Source of the DNA: Devosia lacusdianchii
GTDB lineage: Bacteria > Pseudomonadota > Alphaproteobacteria > Rhizobiales > Devosiaceae
Reading direction: 5' to 3'
DNA length: 64,000 nucleotides
NCBI RefSeq assembly: GCF_022429625.1
Contig: NZ_CP092483.1
Location: forward strand, 4,265,501-4,329,500
Shown: positions 16,229-26,128 of the stretch, in pieces
How positions within the stretch are numbered: position 1 is the stretch's first letter
Layout: each line of letters begins with the position of its first letter
Translations under genes and position numbers: made by a program
The notes under the pieces: model-generated
The model's database searches: none
The model's input: only the letters and a program-made list of their open reading frames with translations
What the model was told of the DNA's origin: nothing

Positions 16229-16456
16229 TCACCCCATCACCTTCCGGCTGAACGTCGCGGCGATCATGCCATTGCCCGAAAACAGCTCGGTGCTGCCTTC
16301 CCCGCCCACCAGCGAAAACTGGTGTCGGCCGATCTTGCCGGCAATGGCATAGCCCTGCGCATCGAGGCCACGTGCCTTGAACTGCTCCATGGCCTGGGTG
16401 GCGGTGGGGGCGATGATGGTCAGATATTCTTCGCGTTCGCTGCTGGCAGGGCTCAT
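16229..16456 (-). CDS. small hypothetical protein next to aceA
   Basis: 75 residues, no signal peptide. The sequence (EEYLTIIAPTATQAMEQFKARGLDAQGYAIAG) looks like a small alpha/beta ligand-binding or regulatory domain, but I recognise no named family. Start at 16456 with GAGGAG about 8 nt upstream. It shares its promoter region, with three TGTAAAG motifs, with the divergent XRE regulator, and is followed by aceA on the same strand, so it is probably co-regulated with the glyoxylate shunt. Confidence 0.65.
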   Translation of the reverse strand: MSPASSEREEYLTIIAPTATQAMEQFKARGLDAQGYAIAGKIGRHQFSLVGGEGSTELFSGNGMIAATFSRKVMG

Positions 16457-16479
16457 TCGAAAGTCTCCTCTATCTCTTG

Positions 16480-16581
16480 CTGTAAAGATTTGACAAATGG
16501 CCGCGACATGCAAGAAGTAACCGCAATACCGCCAGTAAACCTGTAAAGCGCTGGTCAAGTTTCGCAGACAAGATTGTAAAG
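16480..16581. promoter_or_regulatory. three TGTAAAG motifs (candidate operator array)
   Basis: TGTAAAG occurs at 16480-16486, 16542-16548 and 16575-16581 in the divergent spacer between the small aceA-side gene and the XRE regulator. The outer copies sit in longer related contexts (TGTAAAGATTTGACA and TGTAAAGTCTGTCAA). Likely binding sites for the adjacent regulator; inferred. Confidence 0.5.
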
Positions 16582-16608
16582 TCTGTCAAGAAACGCGGGA
16601 GGGAAGCC

Positions 16609-18018
16609 ATGAATGACACTGCGGAAATGCAGATCGGCGGCCGCATCAAGCGGCTGCGGCGGCAGAAGAAAATCGCCCAGGCCGACCTGGCGCAAGCGCT
16701 TGGCATTTCGGCGAGCTACCTCAACCTCATCGAGCATAACAGGCGCAAGGTAACGGTGCCGCTGCTGTTCTCGATCTCGGGCTATTTCGGCGTCGAGCCG
16801 GGCGAACTGGTCGATAGCGACGAAGGCAGACTGGTTGGCGACCTGATGGAGGCATTTGGCGATGATCTGTTCGCCGATAGCGACCTGACCAATCTCGAAA
16901 TCCGCGACCTGGCACATGCCAATCCCACCGCGGCCCGCGCCATGCTCAAGCTCTACGATCGCTATCGGCTGGTGGCCAAATCCGGCCCGGCACCGGTTCT
17001 TGCCGGCGAGGCCGAGCCGTTTCACCTCGCCACCGACGCCATCTCCGATTTCCTGCAGGAAAACGCCAACCACTTCCCTTCACTTGAGGACGCCGCCGAG
17101 CGCATCCGGGCCGACATCGACAATTCCGGCGACAATTTCGACTATGGCCTGCGCACCTATCTGTTCAACGTCTTCGGCGTCGACGTGCGGCTGGCCTCCC
17201 TGCCCCATGGCATTGCCCGCCAATTCGACCAGCGACGCAACCACCTGTTGGTCTCCGACATCCTGCCGGCGGAATCGGCGCTGTTCCTCATTGCTCACCG
17301 ATTGGGGCAACAGGCCGCGGGCGGCGAGATCGAGGCCATCATTGCGGCATCATCCCTGCCTGAGGGCGACGCGCCCACCCTCGCCCGCAATGTGCTCGCG
17401 GCCTACTTTGCCGCGGCGCTGATCATGCCCTATGAGCCATTCCTGCGCGCCTGCCGCGATTATCGCTACGATATCGAGCGCCTTGGCCGCCGCTTCGGCG
17501 CCAGTTTCGAGCAGGTCTGCCACCGCATGACCACGCTGCAGCGCAAGGGATCGTCAGGCATCCCGTTGCATCTGGTGCGCACCGACATTGCCGGCAATAT
17601 TTCCAAGCGCTTCTCGCTGTCGGGCATCCACATCCCGCGCCATTCGGGCGCCTGCCCGCGCTGGAATATCTACTCGGCATTCCTGTCGCCGGAGCGGATC
17701 AGCATCCAGCTCAGCCAGATGCCGGACGGCCAGCGTTACTTCTGCATCGCCCGCACCATCGCCAAGGGCGACCATCGCTACAATGCCCCGCGCCGCTACA
17801 TGTCGATCGGGCTGGGCTGCTCGATTCACCATGCCAAGGACATGATCTATTCCGACGGCGTGGATCTGGCTGGGGAAAGCCAGCTCGTGCCCATTGGTGT
17901 GGGTTGCCGCATCTGCCCGCGCATGGAATGCGGCCAGCGCGCCCACCCCCCCGCCGATCACCGCTTCCGGCTGGATGACGATATCAGGCCGGAGAGCCTT
18001 TATGCGCGGATGGGTTGA
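16609..18018 (+). CDS. XRE-family regulator of the ScfR/RamB type
   Basis: 469 residues. The N-terminal XRE helix-turn-helix (IGGRIKRLRRQKKIAQADLA; ISASYLNLIEHNRR) is followed by an IrrE/ImmA-like middle domain and a DUF2083-type C-terminal region with a cysteine cluster (CRICPRMEC near residue 430). Members regulate short-chain fatty acid, glyoxylate or methylcitrate genes and are thought to sense acyl-CoA. The divergent position to the small gene and aceA fits this. It may be autoregulated through the TGTAAAG array. Start at ATG 16609 after GGGAGGGAAGCC. Confidence 0.88.
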   Translation: MNDTAEMQIGGRIKRLRRQKKIAQADLAQALGISASYLNLIEHNRRKVTVPLLFSISGYFGVEPGELVDSDEGRLVGDLMEAFGDDLFADSDLTNLEIRDLAHANPTAARAMLKLYDRYRLVAKSGPAPVLAGEAEPFHLATDAISDFLQENANHFPSLEDAAERIRADIDNSGDNFDYGLRTYLFNVFGVDVRLASLPHGIARQFDQRRNHLLVSDILPAESALFLIAHRLGQQAAGGEIEAIIAASSLPEGDAPTLARNVLAAYFAAALIMPYEPFLRACRDYRYDIERLGRRFGASFEQVCHRMTTLQRKGSSGIPLHLVRTDIAGNISKRFSLSGIHIPRHSGACPRWNIYSAFLSPERISIQLSQMPDGQRYFCIARTIAKGDHRYNAPRRYMSIGLGCSIHHAKDMIYSDGVDLAGESQLVPIGVGCRICPRMECGQRAHPPADHRFRLDDDIRPESLYARMG

Positions 18019-18085
18019 CTCTTCGGGAAAAGGCGAAAAATATGGTGCGAGACATTTCGCCTTGTTACGAAACATGGAGATTATG

Positions 18086-18445
18086 ATGAGCCATCCGCAA
18101 CGCAAACCGCACCACCACAATGGTTTTGGACATTTCGACATCGCCGGGCCGGAGCTGGGCGCGCTGCAGAACTTTTACGTGAGCCTTTTCGGATGGGACG
18201 TCGCGCCGCAAGGCCCGGGCTACGCCATGGTGGCGACGCCCGAAGGCAGCCCCAACGGCGCAATAGTCGAAGCGCCCACATCGTCGCTGACCTTTGGCGT
18301 CGTCGTCCCTGACCTCGATGGCACGCTGCAGCTGGCGGTACGCGAGGGCGGCAAGGTGGTACTGGAAAAGACCGATAATGGCTGGGTGAAAAAGGCCCAG
18401 ATTGCCGACCCTGCCGGCAATGTACTGACCCTGATCCAGGGCTAA
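18086..18445 (+). CDS. VOC family (glyoxalase-like) protein
   Basis: 119 residues. Typical VOC segments: GFGHFDIAGPELGALQNFY, FYVSLFGWDV, and the C-terminal IADPAGNVLTLIQG. These fold into paired beta-alpha-beta-beta-beta units that often bind a metal; the substrate is unknown. The start at 18086 has GGAG 6 nt upstream. Its stop overlaps the ATG of the ArsR-type gene by one base (TAATG), so the enzyme and regulator are translationally coupled. Confidence 0.85.
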   Translation: MSHPQRKPHHHNGFGHFDIAGPELGALQNFYVSLFGWDVAPQGPGYAMVATPEGSPNGAIVEAPTSSLTFGVVVPDLDGTLQLAVREGGKVVLEKTDNGWVKKAQIADPAGNVLTLIQG

Positions 18446-18711
18446 TGACGATCGATCTCGATCAGGTCCTGCGAGCCCTGTCACATCCTGATCGCCGACT
18501 GTTCCTGCGCGCCTGCCGTGATGGGCCCAGGGCGGCGGGCGAACTGGCCGAGCTCTCCAATCTCGCCGTGGCTACGGTCTCCGAGCATCTCAAGGTGCTG
18601 CGAACCTCGGGTCTGCTCGATCTCGACAAGCAGGGCCGCAACTGGTTTTACCGCACCAATCCGGACGTACTGAAGGCGGCGCGCCGAGGCCTGAAGCAGA
18701 TCCTCGATTAG
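18445..18711 (+). CDS. ArsR-family winged-helix regulator
   Basis: 88 residues. The winged-helix core is clear: LRALSHPDRRLFLRACRDG, AGELAELSNLAVATVSEHLK and VLRTSGLLDLDKQGRNWFYR. No metal-binding Cys pairs are seen, so it is probably not a metal sensor. It is coupled to the VOC gene before it and likely controls it. Its stop overlaps the stop of the convergent WYL regulator by four bases. Confidence 0.88.
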   Translation: MTIDLDQVLRALSHPDRRLFLRACRDGPRAAGELAELSNLAVATVSEHLKVLRTSGLLDLDKQGRNWFYRTNPDVLKAARRGLKQILD

Positions 18712-19424
18712 CGCTGATCGTCGCCGCCATGGCGCCGGTCCCATTCCCAGCTATCGCGCCATTCGCGTTCCAGCACGGCGCGGCGCTTGCCATAGCGTTC
18801 TTCGGTCACGGTAAGAGCCACGATGCGGTCAGTGCGGAAGTTGCGGAAGGCGGTGCGCAGGCAGCACCAGGCGGCGATCACCTGCTTGCCCTCGTAATAG
18901 GCCAGTTGCACCGGCCAGATGGTGCGCTCCGACGGATTGCCGCCCTCGTCTTCATATTCGATGGTCAGCGCCTTTTCGGTGCGCATGGCCTGTCGAACCT
19001 GGCCGAGAATCGGCATGGGCCGGCGCGACGTGGCACTCCATACCGCTACAGGCCAGAGGCCGGTATCGTTGATGCGGTCGCGCAAATCCTCGGGCGAGGC
19101 GGTGGCGATCTTGGCGAGTGCATTCTTGGCCGCAGCGCCAAGGCCATCATCGGGCTGTGAGCCCACCCAGCGGGCGCCCAGCACCAGGGCTTCCAGCTCT
19201 TCGGGCGTGAACATCAGCGGCGGCAGGAAGAAGCCGGGTTTCAGCATGTAGCCGACCCCCGCTTCGCCATCGATCGGCGCGCCGAGCCCGATAAGGGTCT
19301 GCACGTCACGATAGAGGGTGCGGACGGAAACGCCCTGCTCCTCGGCCAGTGCGGCGGCCGTAACCGGCCGCCGATGGCGTCGCAGCGCATCCATGACCGC
19401 AAACAGGCGCTCGGTCTTGTCCAT
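18708..19424 (-). CDS. YafY-type HTH/WYL-domain regulator
   Basis: 238 residues. N-terminal HTH_11 (VTAAALAEEQGVSVRTLYRD), then a WYL-type ligand-binding domain (LTIEYEDEGG; VIAAWCCLRTAFRNFRTDRI). Start at ATG 19424 with GGAG 8 nt upstream. It is clearly paralogous to the protein at 42117-42821, sharing the AWCCLR-AFR-FR segment. Target genes are unknown; the VOC/ArsR pair converges on it. The R2 repeat lies directly upstream. Confidence 0.85.
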   Translation of the reverse strand: MDKTERLFAVMDALRRHRRPVTAAALAEEQGVSVRTLYRDVQTLIGLGAPIDGEAGVGYMLKPGFFLPPLMFTPEELEALVLGARWVGSQPDDGLGAAAKNALAKIATASPEDLRDRINDTGLWPVAVWSATSRRPMPILGQVRQAMRTEKALTIEYEDEGGNPSERTIWPVQLAYYEGKQVIAAWCCLRTAFRNFRTDRIVALTVTEERYGKRRAVLEREWRDSWEWDRRHGGDDQR

Positions 19425-19525
19425 GCTTTGTTCTCCTCTGGCCGGCCTTGATGCCAGATTCTGCCGGTGACGCCAAGGGCGTCGCACCTGGCCGGCCTGA
19501 CACTGTATTTCGCCATCCACCGGAC

Positions 19526-19633
19526 GGCACCTCTCCCTCGATGGGGGAGGTTGGGAGGGGGTGCGAGAGCCCCGATATCCGGGCCAGTCCACCCCCACCC
19601 TTGATCCCTCCCCACAAGGGGGAGGGTGTCGAC
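19526..19633 (+). repeat. R2 intergenic repeat, copy 3
   Basis: The most complete copy: 5' hairpin ACCTCTCCCTCGATGGGGGA, central stem GCCCCGATATCCGGGC, 3' hairpin CTCCCCACAAGGGGGAG, and the end motif TGTCGAC. It lies between the WYL regulator and the epoxide hydrolase 3' end. Confidence 0.78.
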
Positions 19634-19649
19634 CGAGAGTGAGGAGGGC

Positions 19650-20765
19650 TTACGCGATCTGGCCATGGAAGGCTCGGATATCATGCGCCATTGCTTCGGG
19701 CACTTCGAGCGCCGGGAAATGACCGCCTGCGCTGAGTTCAGTCCAGCGCACGATGTTCCACAGGTTCCGTTCGCCCCAGGCCCGCGGTGCCGGATTGTCT
19801 GCCGGCGGCAACAGGATGGCGTGCGGCACGTCATGCTTGGCCGCCTTCTTGGGCAGTTCGGTATCGGCAAAGGCTTCCTTGTAGAGCCGCACCGAGCTGC
19901 CAATGGTCTGGGTGAACCAGTAGACGCTGAGAATGGTCGCCAGGTCCTCCAGCTCGAAAGCGTTGAGGATATCGCCGCCATTGTCGCTCCAGGTGCGATA
20001 CTTCTCGAGGATCCAGGCGGCCAGGCCCGCCGGGGAATCGTTGAGCCCCACGGCCAGCGTTGCCGGCTTGCTGCCCTGGATCATCGCATAGGCGCCCTCG
20101 GCGTACTGCCAATAGGTCAGCCGCTCGATATAGGCTTTTTCCTCTTCGGTCGGCTCCTCGGGCTGCGGGAAGCCGAAATAGACATTGACGTAATGCGCCC
20201 CGATCAGGCGCTCGGGGAAGTCGCGCACCAGCGCCATGACCGCGCCAGCACCCATATCCGACCCCGAAAGCATGAATTTGGAATAGTTGAGCCGCGTCAT
20301 CAGCTCGGCCCAGAGCGGGGCGACCCGGGTCAGGTTCATGCCCGGCTTGCTGGCCTGGCCGGAAAAGCCGTAGCCCGGCAATGACGGAATGACGACATCG
20401 AAGGCGACGCCATCGACTGGCTCGGTCAGCAGGGGCACCAGCGGCAGCAGCTCGACAAAGTTGGACGGCCAGCCATTGGCGAGCAGGATCGGCACGTTGG
20501 TGGCGCCCCGCCCCTTCACATGCACGAAATGCACCAATTCGCCGTCGATGACGTCGGTGAACTGGGCAAAGCCATTGAGCCGGGCCTCGGCCGCGCGCCA
20601 GTCATACTCGTTGCCCCAATAGGCGACGAACCGGCGCAGGAAGCTGTCTTCGATGCCGTCATCCCAGCCCGCACCCTCGACGGTTTTGGGAAACCGCGTC
20701 GCGGCCAGGCGGGCTTTGAGATCGGCAATATCGGCGTCGGCAATATCGATCGTGAACGGGGTCAT
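19650..20765 (-). CDS. epoxide hydrolase-like alpha/beta hydrolase
   Basis: 371 residues. An N-terminal epoxide-hydrolase cap region (FTIDIADADIADLKARLAAT) precedes the alpha/beta-hydrolase core. The nucleophile loop reads GSDMGAG near residue 168, with Asp as nucleophile, and the catalytic His is in GGHFPALEVPE near 349. It should open epoxide rings via a covalent ester intermediate; the natural substrate is unknown. Start at ATG 20765 with a distant GGAGAC. No signal peptide. Confidence 0.85.
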   Translation of the reverse strand: MTPFTIDIADADIADLKARLAATRFPKTVEGAGWDDGIEDSFLRRFVAYWGNEYDWRAAEARLNGFAQFTDVIDGELVHFVHVKGRGATNVPILLANGWPSNFVELLPLVPLLTEPVDGVAFDVVIPSLPGYGFSGQASKPGMNLTRVAPLWAELMTRLNYSKFMLSGSDMGAGAVMALVRDFPERLIGAHYVNVYFGFPQPEEPTEEEKAYIERLTYWQYAEGAYAMIQGSKPATLAVGLNDSPAGLAAWILEKYRTWSDNGGDILNAFELEDLATILSVYWFTQTIGSSVRLYKEAFADTELPKKAAKHDVPHAILLPPADNPAPRAWGERNLWNIVRWTELSAGGHFPALEVPEAMAHDIRAFHGQIA

Positions 20766-20887
20766 GATGGTCTTGTCTCCACATCGCAGCCGTGCTGCAT
20801 CATGGAAAGGACTGTCACATGCCGTCCTGACAGGCTGAGTCAGGAGTGATTCGGGTCCGTGGGACACCACCGCGACCACCCGAACGC

Positions 20888-20970
20888 CATCATTGCCCGG
20901 CTTGTCCGGGCAATCCATGCCGCACGCGCGGGGAGAAATGGATCACCCGGACGAGCCGGGTGATGACGAT
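20888..20970. repeat. paired-hairpin intergenic repeat (R4)
   Basis: Two 9-bp stems, ATTGCCCGG/CCGGGCAAT (20892-20914) and ATCACCCGG/CCGGGTGAT (20942-20964), face each other with related arms, a BIME-like layout. Similar single or paired elements occur at 27095-27117 and 39899-40003. Confidence 0.65.
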
Positions 20971-20997
20971 CGCTTTGAACGTGGCGCTATGGCGCGC

Positions 20998-22008
20998 CTA
21001 CGCGATCTCGAATTCGCACCAGTGGCGATACGGCCGGTCGGGCGAATGGATCACATTGGGGAAATGCGGGTTGTGCACGGCGTCGGCGAAGCTCTGGTCT
21101 TCGAGGCAGAAGCCGGAATGCTTGCCGTAGTTCTTGCCGTTGAGGCCAGGCACCGGGATGTCCGTCCAGACGCCGTTATAGACCTGCACGCCCGGCCGAT
21201 CGGTCCAGAGCTTGAGCGTCAGCGCCTTGTCGGGACCCACCACCGTCGCGATCGGATCGGCATGGCTGCGGCCGGTATCGAGCGCCATGCCGATATCGTA
21301 GTCGACGGGAGCGCCGGCGCTGTCGCGCATGGTGCGGGCCGTGCGCAGGTCATACTGGGTGCCGCGCGAGGGCAGGATGGCGCCGGTTGGCGCCAGGTCA
21401 TCGCCCAGCAGGGTATAGGCGCTCGAATTGACCTGGATGGTGTGGTCGAGCACCGTATCCGAGGTGCCGAGGTTGAAATACTGGTGCTGCACCAGGCTGA
21501 TCGGGGTGGCCTGGTCGGTCGTGGCGCTGAGTTCGAGCCGCAGGCGATTGCCTTTGAGCGTATAGGTCGCGGCAAAGTTCACATTGCCCGGATAGCCCAT
21601 GGCGCCATCGGGCGAGAAATGGGTGAAACGCACGGCGTTATTGGCCTCGTCCACCTGTCCGTCCCAGACCTGGCGGCCCAGGCCTTCGTCGCCGCCATGC
21701 AATTGCAGCGTGCCGACATTGGCCGCCAGCTTGTAAGTCTTGCCGCCCAGCTCGAAACTGGCATCCTTGATGCGGTTGGCAACGCGCCCGGCCAGCGAGC
21801 CGAAATGCGGGCTGTGCTTGGCATAGGCCTCGAAATCGTCGAAGCCGAGCACCACGCTGCGCTCGCCATCAACCACCGGCACGCGCCAGTCCCGCACCGC
21901 CACGCCATAGCCGATCAGATCGACGGTAACGCCGGTATTGCTCACCAGGCGAAACTGGTCCACCCGCTTGCCGTGGTGATTGCCGAACGTCGAAACCGCG
22001 ATGGTCAT
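20998..22008 (-). CDS. aldose 1-epimerase
   Basis: 336 residues. The galactose-mutarotase fold is marked by LAGRVANRIKDASF, LHGGDEGLGRQVWDG, ISLVQHQYFNLG and the C-terminal SGFCLEDQSFADAVH, which contain the catalytic His and Glu. It interconverts alpha and beta anomers of aldoses. Start at ATG 22008 with GGGG 6 nt upstream; the frame runs further but has no better start. It is divergent from the LacI regulator and probably belongs to the xylose locus. Confidence 0.9.
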   Translation of the reverse strand: MTIAVSTFGNHHGKRVDQFRLVSNTGVTVDLIGYGVAVRDWRVPVVDGERSVVLGFDDFEAYAKHSPHFGSLAGRVANRIKDASFELGGKTYKLAANVGTLQLHGGDEGLGRQVWDGQVDEANNAVRFTHFSPDGAMGYPGNVNFAATYTLKGNRLRLELSATTDQATPISLVQHQYFNLGTSDTVLDHTIQVNSSAYTLLGDDLAPTGAILPSRGTQYDLRTARTMRDSAGAPVDYDIGMALDTGRSHADPIATVVGPDKALTLKLWTDRPGVQVYNGVWTDIPVPGLNGKNYGKHSGFCLEDQSFADAVHNPHFPNVIHSPDRPYRHWCEFEIA

Positions 22009-22144
22009 GCCAAACCCCATGAAGCGTGCAAGGTGCGAAAGGTGGGACCGGCTTTGCGTAGGACCTTGCGACAAAAACCTGGGGCCGGCTCCAGGAAACG
22101 CGGCAACCTGTAGCGCGCTTCGGCGCCTGGCTGCAACGTCACAC

Positions 22145-22176
22145 TTGACCTTTTTGGCTGGCTTGCCAAAGGTCAA
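22145..22176. promoter_or_regulatory. inverted repeat, candidate XylR operator
   Basis: TTGACCTTT (22145-22153) and AAAGGTCAA (22168-22176) form a perfect 9-bp inverted repeat with a 14-bp spacer. It ends 21 bp before the LacI-type gene start, in the divergent spacer with the aldose epimerase. Operator role inferred. Confidence 0.5.
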
Positions 22177-22197
22177 TCAACGAGCAGGGGAACAAGC

Positions 22198-23241
22198 GTG
22201 AACGAGATCGGGGTAAGGCGGCGGGCGACGGTCCATGACGTGGCGCGAGCGGCGGGCGTGTCGCTGGCGACGGTCGATCGCGTGCTCAATGGTCGGCCGG
22301 GCGTGCGCGCTGCTACCACCGAAAAGGTGGAGGCGGCCATTGCCGAGATCGGCTTCCAGCGCGATCTGGGCGCGTCGCTGCTGGCCCGGGCCCGCGACCT
22401 CAAGCTCACCTTCATCATCCCCGACAGTTCCAACGAATTCATGGCTGGGCTGGCCGACGCCGTCAGCCGTCGGATCGGCCAGGCGCTGACCGATCGCATG
22501 CATATCGAGACCCAGCGCCTGCGCGCGCTCGATGCCGATGCGCTGGTGCAGAGCCTCGACGCGCTCGATCCACGCCATTGCGACTGTGCCATCATCGTGG
22601 CGAGCGAAGAGCCCTCAGTGCTATCAGCCGTCGACAATGCCAGCCGCCGCGGCATCGTGGTGATGACGCTGGTCTCCGACCTGCCCGGCACCCAGCGCCG
22701 CCATTTCATCGGCATCGACAATGTCGCTGCCGGCCGCACCGCCGCCTCGCTGCTCGGTCGCTTCTTGCCCACGGGCGGCAAGGTGGCGGTCATCGCCGGT
22801 TCGCTGCATCTGCGCGATCACAGCGATCGGCTCGATGGCTTCCGCACCGCGCTCGCGCTGGAATTTCCACGCGTCGAGCTGATCGGACCCATCGAGGGGC
22901 ATGACGAGCGCGCCGAAACCCAGACCATCATCGCCGACCTCCTGACCCGCCACCCTGATCTGGCCGGGCTCTACAATCTGGGTGCCGGCAATGCTGGGCT
23001 CGTGGCGGCGCTGGAGGCCTCAGGCCGCGCCGGCACCATCCGCGTCATCGCCCATGAGCTGACCGACCCGACGCGTCGCGGGCTGAAATCTGGGGTGATC
23101 GACGTGGTGCTGGATCAGAATCCGGATGGCGAAATCCGCGAGGCCATCGCCGCGGCGCGTATCCTGGCGCTGGGCGGCCATGGTAGCCTAGTGAGCGATC
23201 CGATCGAAATCGGGATTTTCCTGCGCGACAATCTCAGGTAA
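22198..23241 (+). CDS. LacI-family regulator, probable xylose repressor
   Basis: 347 residues. The LacI helix-turn-helix (TVHDVARAAGVSLATVDRVL, NGRPGVR) is followed by a periplasmic-binding-protein-like sensor domain (LTFIIPDSSNEFM...; GLYNLGAGNAGLV). GTG start with AGGGG 7 nt upstream. Placed directly before xylB-xylA and divergent to an aldose epimerase, it most likely represses both until xylose or a related sugar binds. The ligand is inferred from context only. Confidence 0.85.
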   Translation: MNEIGVRRRATVHDVARAAGVSLATVDRVLNGRPGVRAATTEKVEAAIAEIGFQRDLGASLLARARDLKLTFIIPDSSNEFMAGLADAVSRRIGQALTDRMHIETQRLRALDADALVQSLDALDPRHCDCAIIVASEEPSVLSAVDNASRRGIVVMTLVSDLPGTQRRHFIGIDNVAAGRTAASLLGRFLPTGGKVAVIAGSLHLRDHSDRLDGFRTALALEFPRVELIGPIEGHDERAETQTIIADLLTRHPDLAGLYNLGAGNAGLVAALEASGRAGTIRVIAHELTDPTRRGLKSGVIDVVLDQNPDGEIREAIAAARILALGGHGSLVSDPIEIGIFLRDNLR

Positions 23242-23267
23242 GAAGACACCATTCATCAAACTGGCGG

Positions 23268-23284
23268 GGCCCAAAAATTGGGCC
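23268..23284 (+). promoter_or_regulatory. hairpin upstream of xylB
   Basis: GGCCCAA-AAA-TTGGGCC, a perfect 7-bp stem, 49 bp before xylB. Could be an operator half, a weak terminator after the regulator gene, or a processing site. Confidence 0.4.
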
Positions 23285-23333
23285 GGGAGGGCGTTCAGAT
23301 GGCAGACATTCCCGTTGATGAGGTACGTGCCTC

Positions 23334-24797
23334 ATGACCTTTCTCGGCATTGATATCGGAACCTCGGGCGTCAAGGCGTTGCTGATTGACGGCAACGGCA
23401 AAGCGCTGGGCGAAGCCACCGCCACCGCGGTCGAGCCGCTGCGGCCCCATCCCGGCTGGTCCGAACAGAACCCGGCCGACTGGTGGACCGCAACACTTGC
23501 CGCCGTCGACGCGCTCTCCAAGTCGCATCCATCCGAGCTGGCCGCCGTGCGCGGCATCGGCCTTTCCGGCCACATGCATGGCGCGACCCTGCTCGGCAAG
23601 GACGACGAAGTGCTGCGCCCTTGCATCCTTTGGAACGATGGCCGCTCGGCCGTCGAATGCAAGGAGATGGAAGCGGCGCTGCCCAATTTGCGCCAGCTCG
23701 CCGGCAATATCGCCATGCCCGGCTTCACCGCGCCCAAGATCGCCTGGGTGCGCAAGCATGAGCCGGCCATTTACGACAAGATTGCCAAGGTCCTGCTGCC
23801 CAAGGCCTATGTACGGCTGCTGCTGACGGGTGAGCATGTGGAAGACATGTCCGACGCATCAGGCACGCTCTGGCTCGATGTGGCCAAGCGCGACTGGTCC
23901 GATGAGCTGCTTGAAGTGACCGGGCTCAATCGCAGCCACATGCCGCGCCTCGTCGAAGGCTCGGCCGTGTCGGCGACGCTCAAGCGCGCGTTCGTCCAGC
24001 GCTGGGGCATGTCGGGCGATGTCGTCGTGGCCGGCGGTGCCGGCGACAATGCCGCCTCCGCCTGTGGCATCGGCGCCATCCGGCCCGGCGAAGGCTTTGT
24101 TTCGCTCGGGACGTCGGGCGTGCTCTTCGTCTCCAATGACAGGTTCCGCCCCAATACCGAAGGCGCGGTCCATGCCTTCTGCCACGCCATTCCCGATACC
24201 TGGCACCAGATGGGCGTGATCCTCTCCGCCACCGACAGCCTCAACTGGCTGAGCAAAATGACCGGCCAGAAGCAGGCCGCGCTATCGGGCGCTGCCGAGG
24301 CGCAGTTCACCCGGCCGGGCGAAGAAATCTTCCTGCCCTACCTTTCGGGCGAGCGCACGCCGCACAATAATGCCGGCGCACGCGGGTCATTCGTCGGCCT
24401 CTCGCACTCGACCGATCCGGCAAGGCTGGCTCAGGCGGTGATGGAGGGCGTTGCCTTCGCGTTTCGCGACAGCCAGCGCGTGTTGGACGACGCCGGGACC
24501 CGTATCGACCGGCTGCTTGCCGTTGGCGGCGGCAGCAAGTCGGCGCTCTGGCTCAAGCTGATCGCCACCAATCTCGACATGGAAATCGCCCTGCCCGAGG
24601 ACGGCGATTTCGGCGGTGCGCTCGGCGCCGCCCGGTTGGGGCTCTGCGCCGCCGAGGGCGCCGACCCGGCCGATGTCATGATCATGCCGCCAATTCGAAC
24701 CGTCATCGCGCCCGACGAAAAACTGTCGGCCGCCTACACCGATCAATATGCGCGTTATCGCGCGCTCTATCCCGCCATCGAGGAGGCACATCAGTGA
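23334..24797 (+). CDS. xylB: xylulokinase
   Basis: 487 residues, FGGY family. N-terminal [20 protein letters not shown], substrate loop GLSGHMHGA, central [17 protein letters not shown], and the C-terminal ATP-binding [19 protein letters not shown]. It phosphorylates xylulose to xylulose 5-phosphate. It lies between the LacI regulator and xylA, and its stop overlaps the xylA GTG start (GTGA), so the two enzymes are translationally coupled. Confidence 0.95.
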   Translation: MTFLGIDIGTSGVKALLIDGNGKALGEATATAVEPLRPHPGWSEQNPADWWTATLAAVDALSKSHPSELAAVRGIGLSGHMHGATLLGKDDEVLRPCILWNDGRSAVECKEMEAALPNLRQLAGNIAMPGFTAPKIAWVRKHEPAIYDKIAKVLLPKAYVRLLLTGEHVEDMSDASGTLWLDVAKRDWSDELLEVTGLNRSHMPRLVEGSAVSATLKRAFVQRWGMSGDVVVAGGAGDNAASACGIGAIRPGEGFVSLGTSGVLFVSNDRFRPNTEGAVHAFCHAIPDTWHQMGVILSATDSLNWLSKMTGQKQAALSGAAEAQFTRPGEEIFLPYLSGERTPHNNAGARGSFVGLSHSTDPARLAQAVMEGVAFAFRDSQRVLDDAGTRIDRLLAVGGGSKSALWLKLIATNLDMEIALPEDGDFGGALGAARLGLCAAEGADPADVMIMPPIRTVIAPDEKLSAAYTDQYARYRALYPAIEEAHQ

Positions 24798-26101
24798 CTG
24801 ATTTTTTCAAGGGCATTTCGCCGGTGAAGTTCGAAGGTGCCAACAGCACCAACCCGCTGGCCTATCGCCACTACAACAAGGACGAGATTGTCGCCGGCAA
24901 GAGGATGGAAGACCATATCCGCCCGGCCATCGCCTATTGGCACACTTTTGCCTGGGAAGGCGGCGACCCGTTTGGCGGCCGCACCTTCGATCGCCCCTGG
25001 TATGACAAGGGCATGGAAGGCGCCAAGATCAAGGCCGACGTGGCGTTCGAGCTGTTCGACCTGCTCGATGCCCCCTTCTTCTGTTTCCACGACGCCGATA
25101 TCGCCCCTGAGGGCGAGACCCTGGCCGAGAGCAACCGCAATGTTCGCGAGATCGGCGAAATCTTCGCGCGCAAGATGGAACAGAGCCGCACCAAGCTGCT
25201 CTGGGGCACCGCCAACTTGTTCAGCAACCGCCGCTACATGGCCGGCGCCGCCACAAATCCCGACCCTTATGTCTTCGCCTATGCCGCCGGCCAGGTGAAG
25301 AACGTGCTCGAGCTGACCCACGAACTGGGCGGTGACAATTATGTGCTGTGGGGCGGCCGCGAGGGCTACGAAACCCTGCTCAACACCAGGATCGGCCAGG
25401 AGCAGGACCAGATGGCCCGCTTCATCCATCTGGTGATCGAGCATGCTGAAAAGATCGGCTTCAAGGGCCAGATCCTGATCGAGCCAAAGCCGCAGGAGCC
25501 GAGCAAGCACCAATACGACTACGACGTCGCCACGGTCTATGGCTTCCTCAAGCGCTACGATCTCGACAGCAAGGTGAAGTGCAATATCGAGGTCGGCCAC
25601 GCCTTCCTCGCCGGCCACTCCTTCGAGCATGAGCTGGCCGTTGCCGCGTCACTGGGCATGCTCGGTTCGGTCGACGCTAACCGCAACGACCTGCAGTCGG
25701 GCTGGGATACCGACCAGTTCCCCAATTCGGTGCCGGAAACCACATTGGCCTTCTACCAGATCCTGAAGAATGGCGGCCTCGGCAAGGGCGGCTTCAACTT
25801 CGACGCCAAGGTGCGCCGCCAGTCCATCGATCCGGCGGACCTGCTGCATGGTCATATCGGCGGCCTCGACGTGCTGGCCCGCTCGCTCAAGGCGGCGCAG
25901 GCCATTATCGATGACGGCACCTATGACCAGGTCGTCGAGGCCCGTTACGCCGGCTGGAAGGAACAAGGCGCCCAGGCCATGCTCAATGGCCAGCGCTCCC
26001 TGGCCGAAATCGCTGCCTGGGTGGAAGCCGAGAACATCAACCCGCAGCCTCGCTCGGGCCAGCAGGAATATCTCGAAAACCTGATCAACCGCTTCGTCTA
26101 G
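24794..26101 (+). CDS. xylA: xylose isomerase
   Basis: 435 residues, the length of class II xylose isomerases. Signatures: [58 protein letters not shown], and [17 protein letters not shown] with metal-binding residues. It converts xylose to xylulose in the cytoplasm. GTG start coupled to xylB. No sugar transporter is encoded nearby, so uptake genes must lie elsewhere. A strong terminator follows. Confidence 0.96.
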   Translation: MTDFFKGISPVKFEGANSTNPLAYRHYNKDEIVAGKRMEDHIRPAIAYWHTFAWEGGDPFGGRTFDRPWYDKGMEGAKIKADVAFELFDLLDAPFFCFHDADIAPEGETLAESNRNVREIGEIFARKMEQSRTKLLWGTANLFSNRRYMAGAATNPDPYVFAYAAGQVKNVLELTHELGGDNYVLWGGREGYETLLNTRIGQEQDQMARFIHLVIEHAEKIGFKGQILIEPKPQEPSKHQYDYDVATVYGFLKRYDLDSKVKCNIEVGHAFLAGHSFEHELAVAASLGMLGSVDANRNDLQSGWDTDQFPNSVPETTLAFYQILKNGGLGKGGFNFDAKVRRQSIDPADLLHGHIGGLDVLARSLKAAQAIIDDGTYDQVVEARYAGWKEQGAQAMLNGQRSLAEIAAWVEAENINPQPRSGQQEYLENLINRFV

Positions 26102-26128
26102 GCGCGCCGTCGCGTCATCACAAACCGC

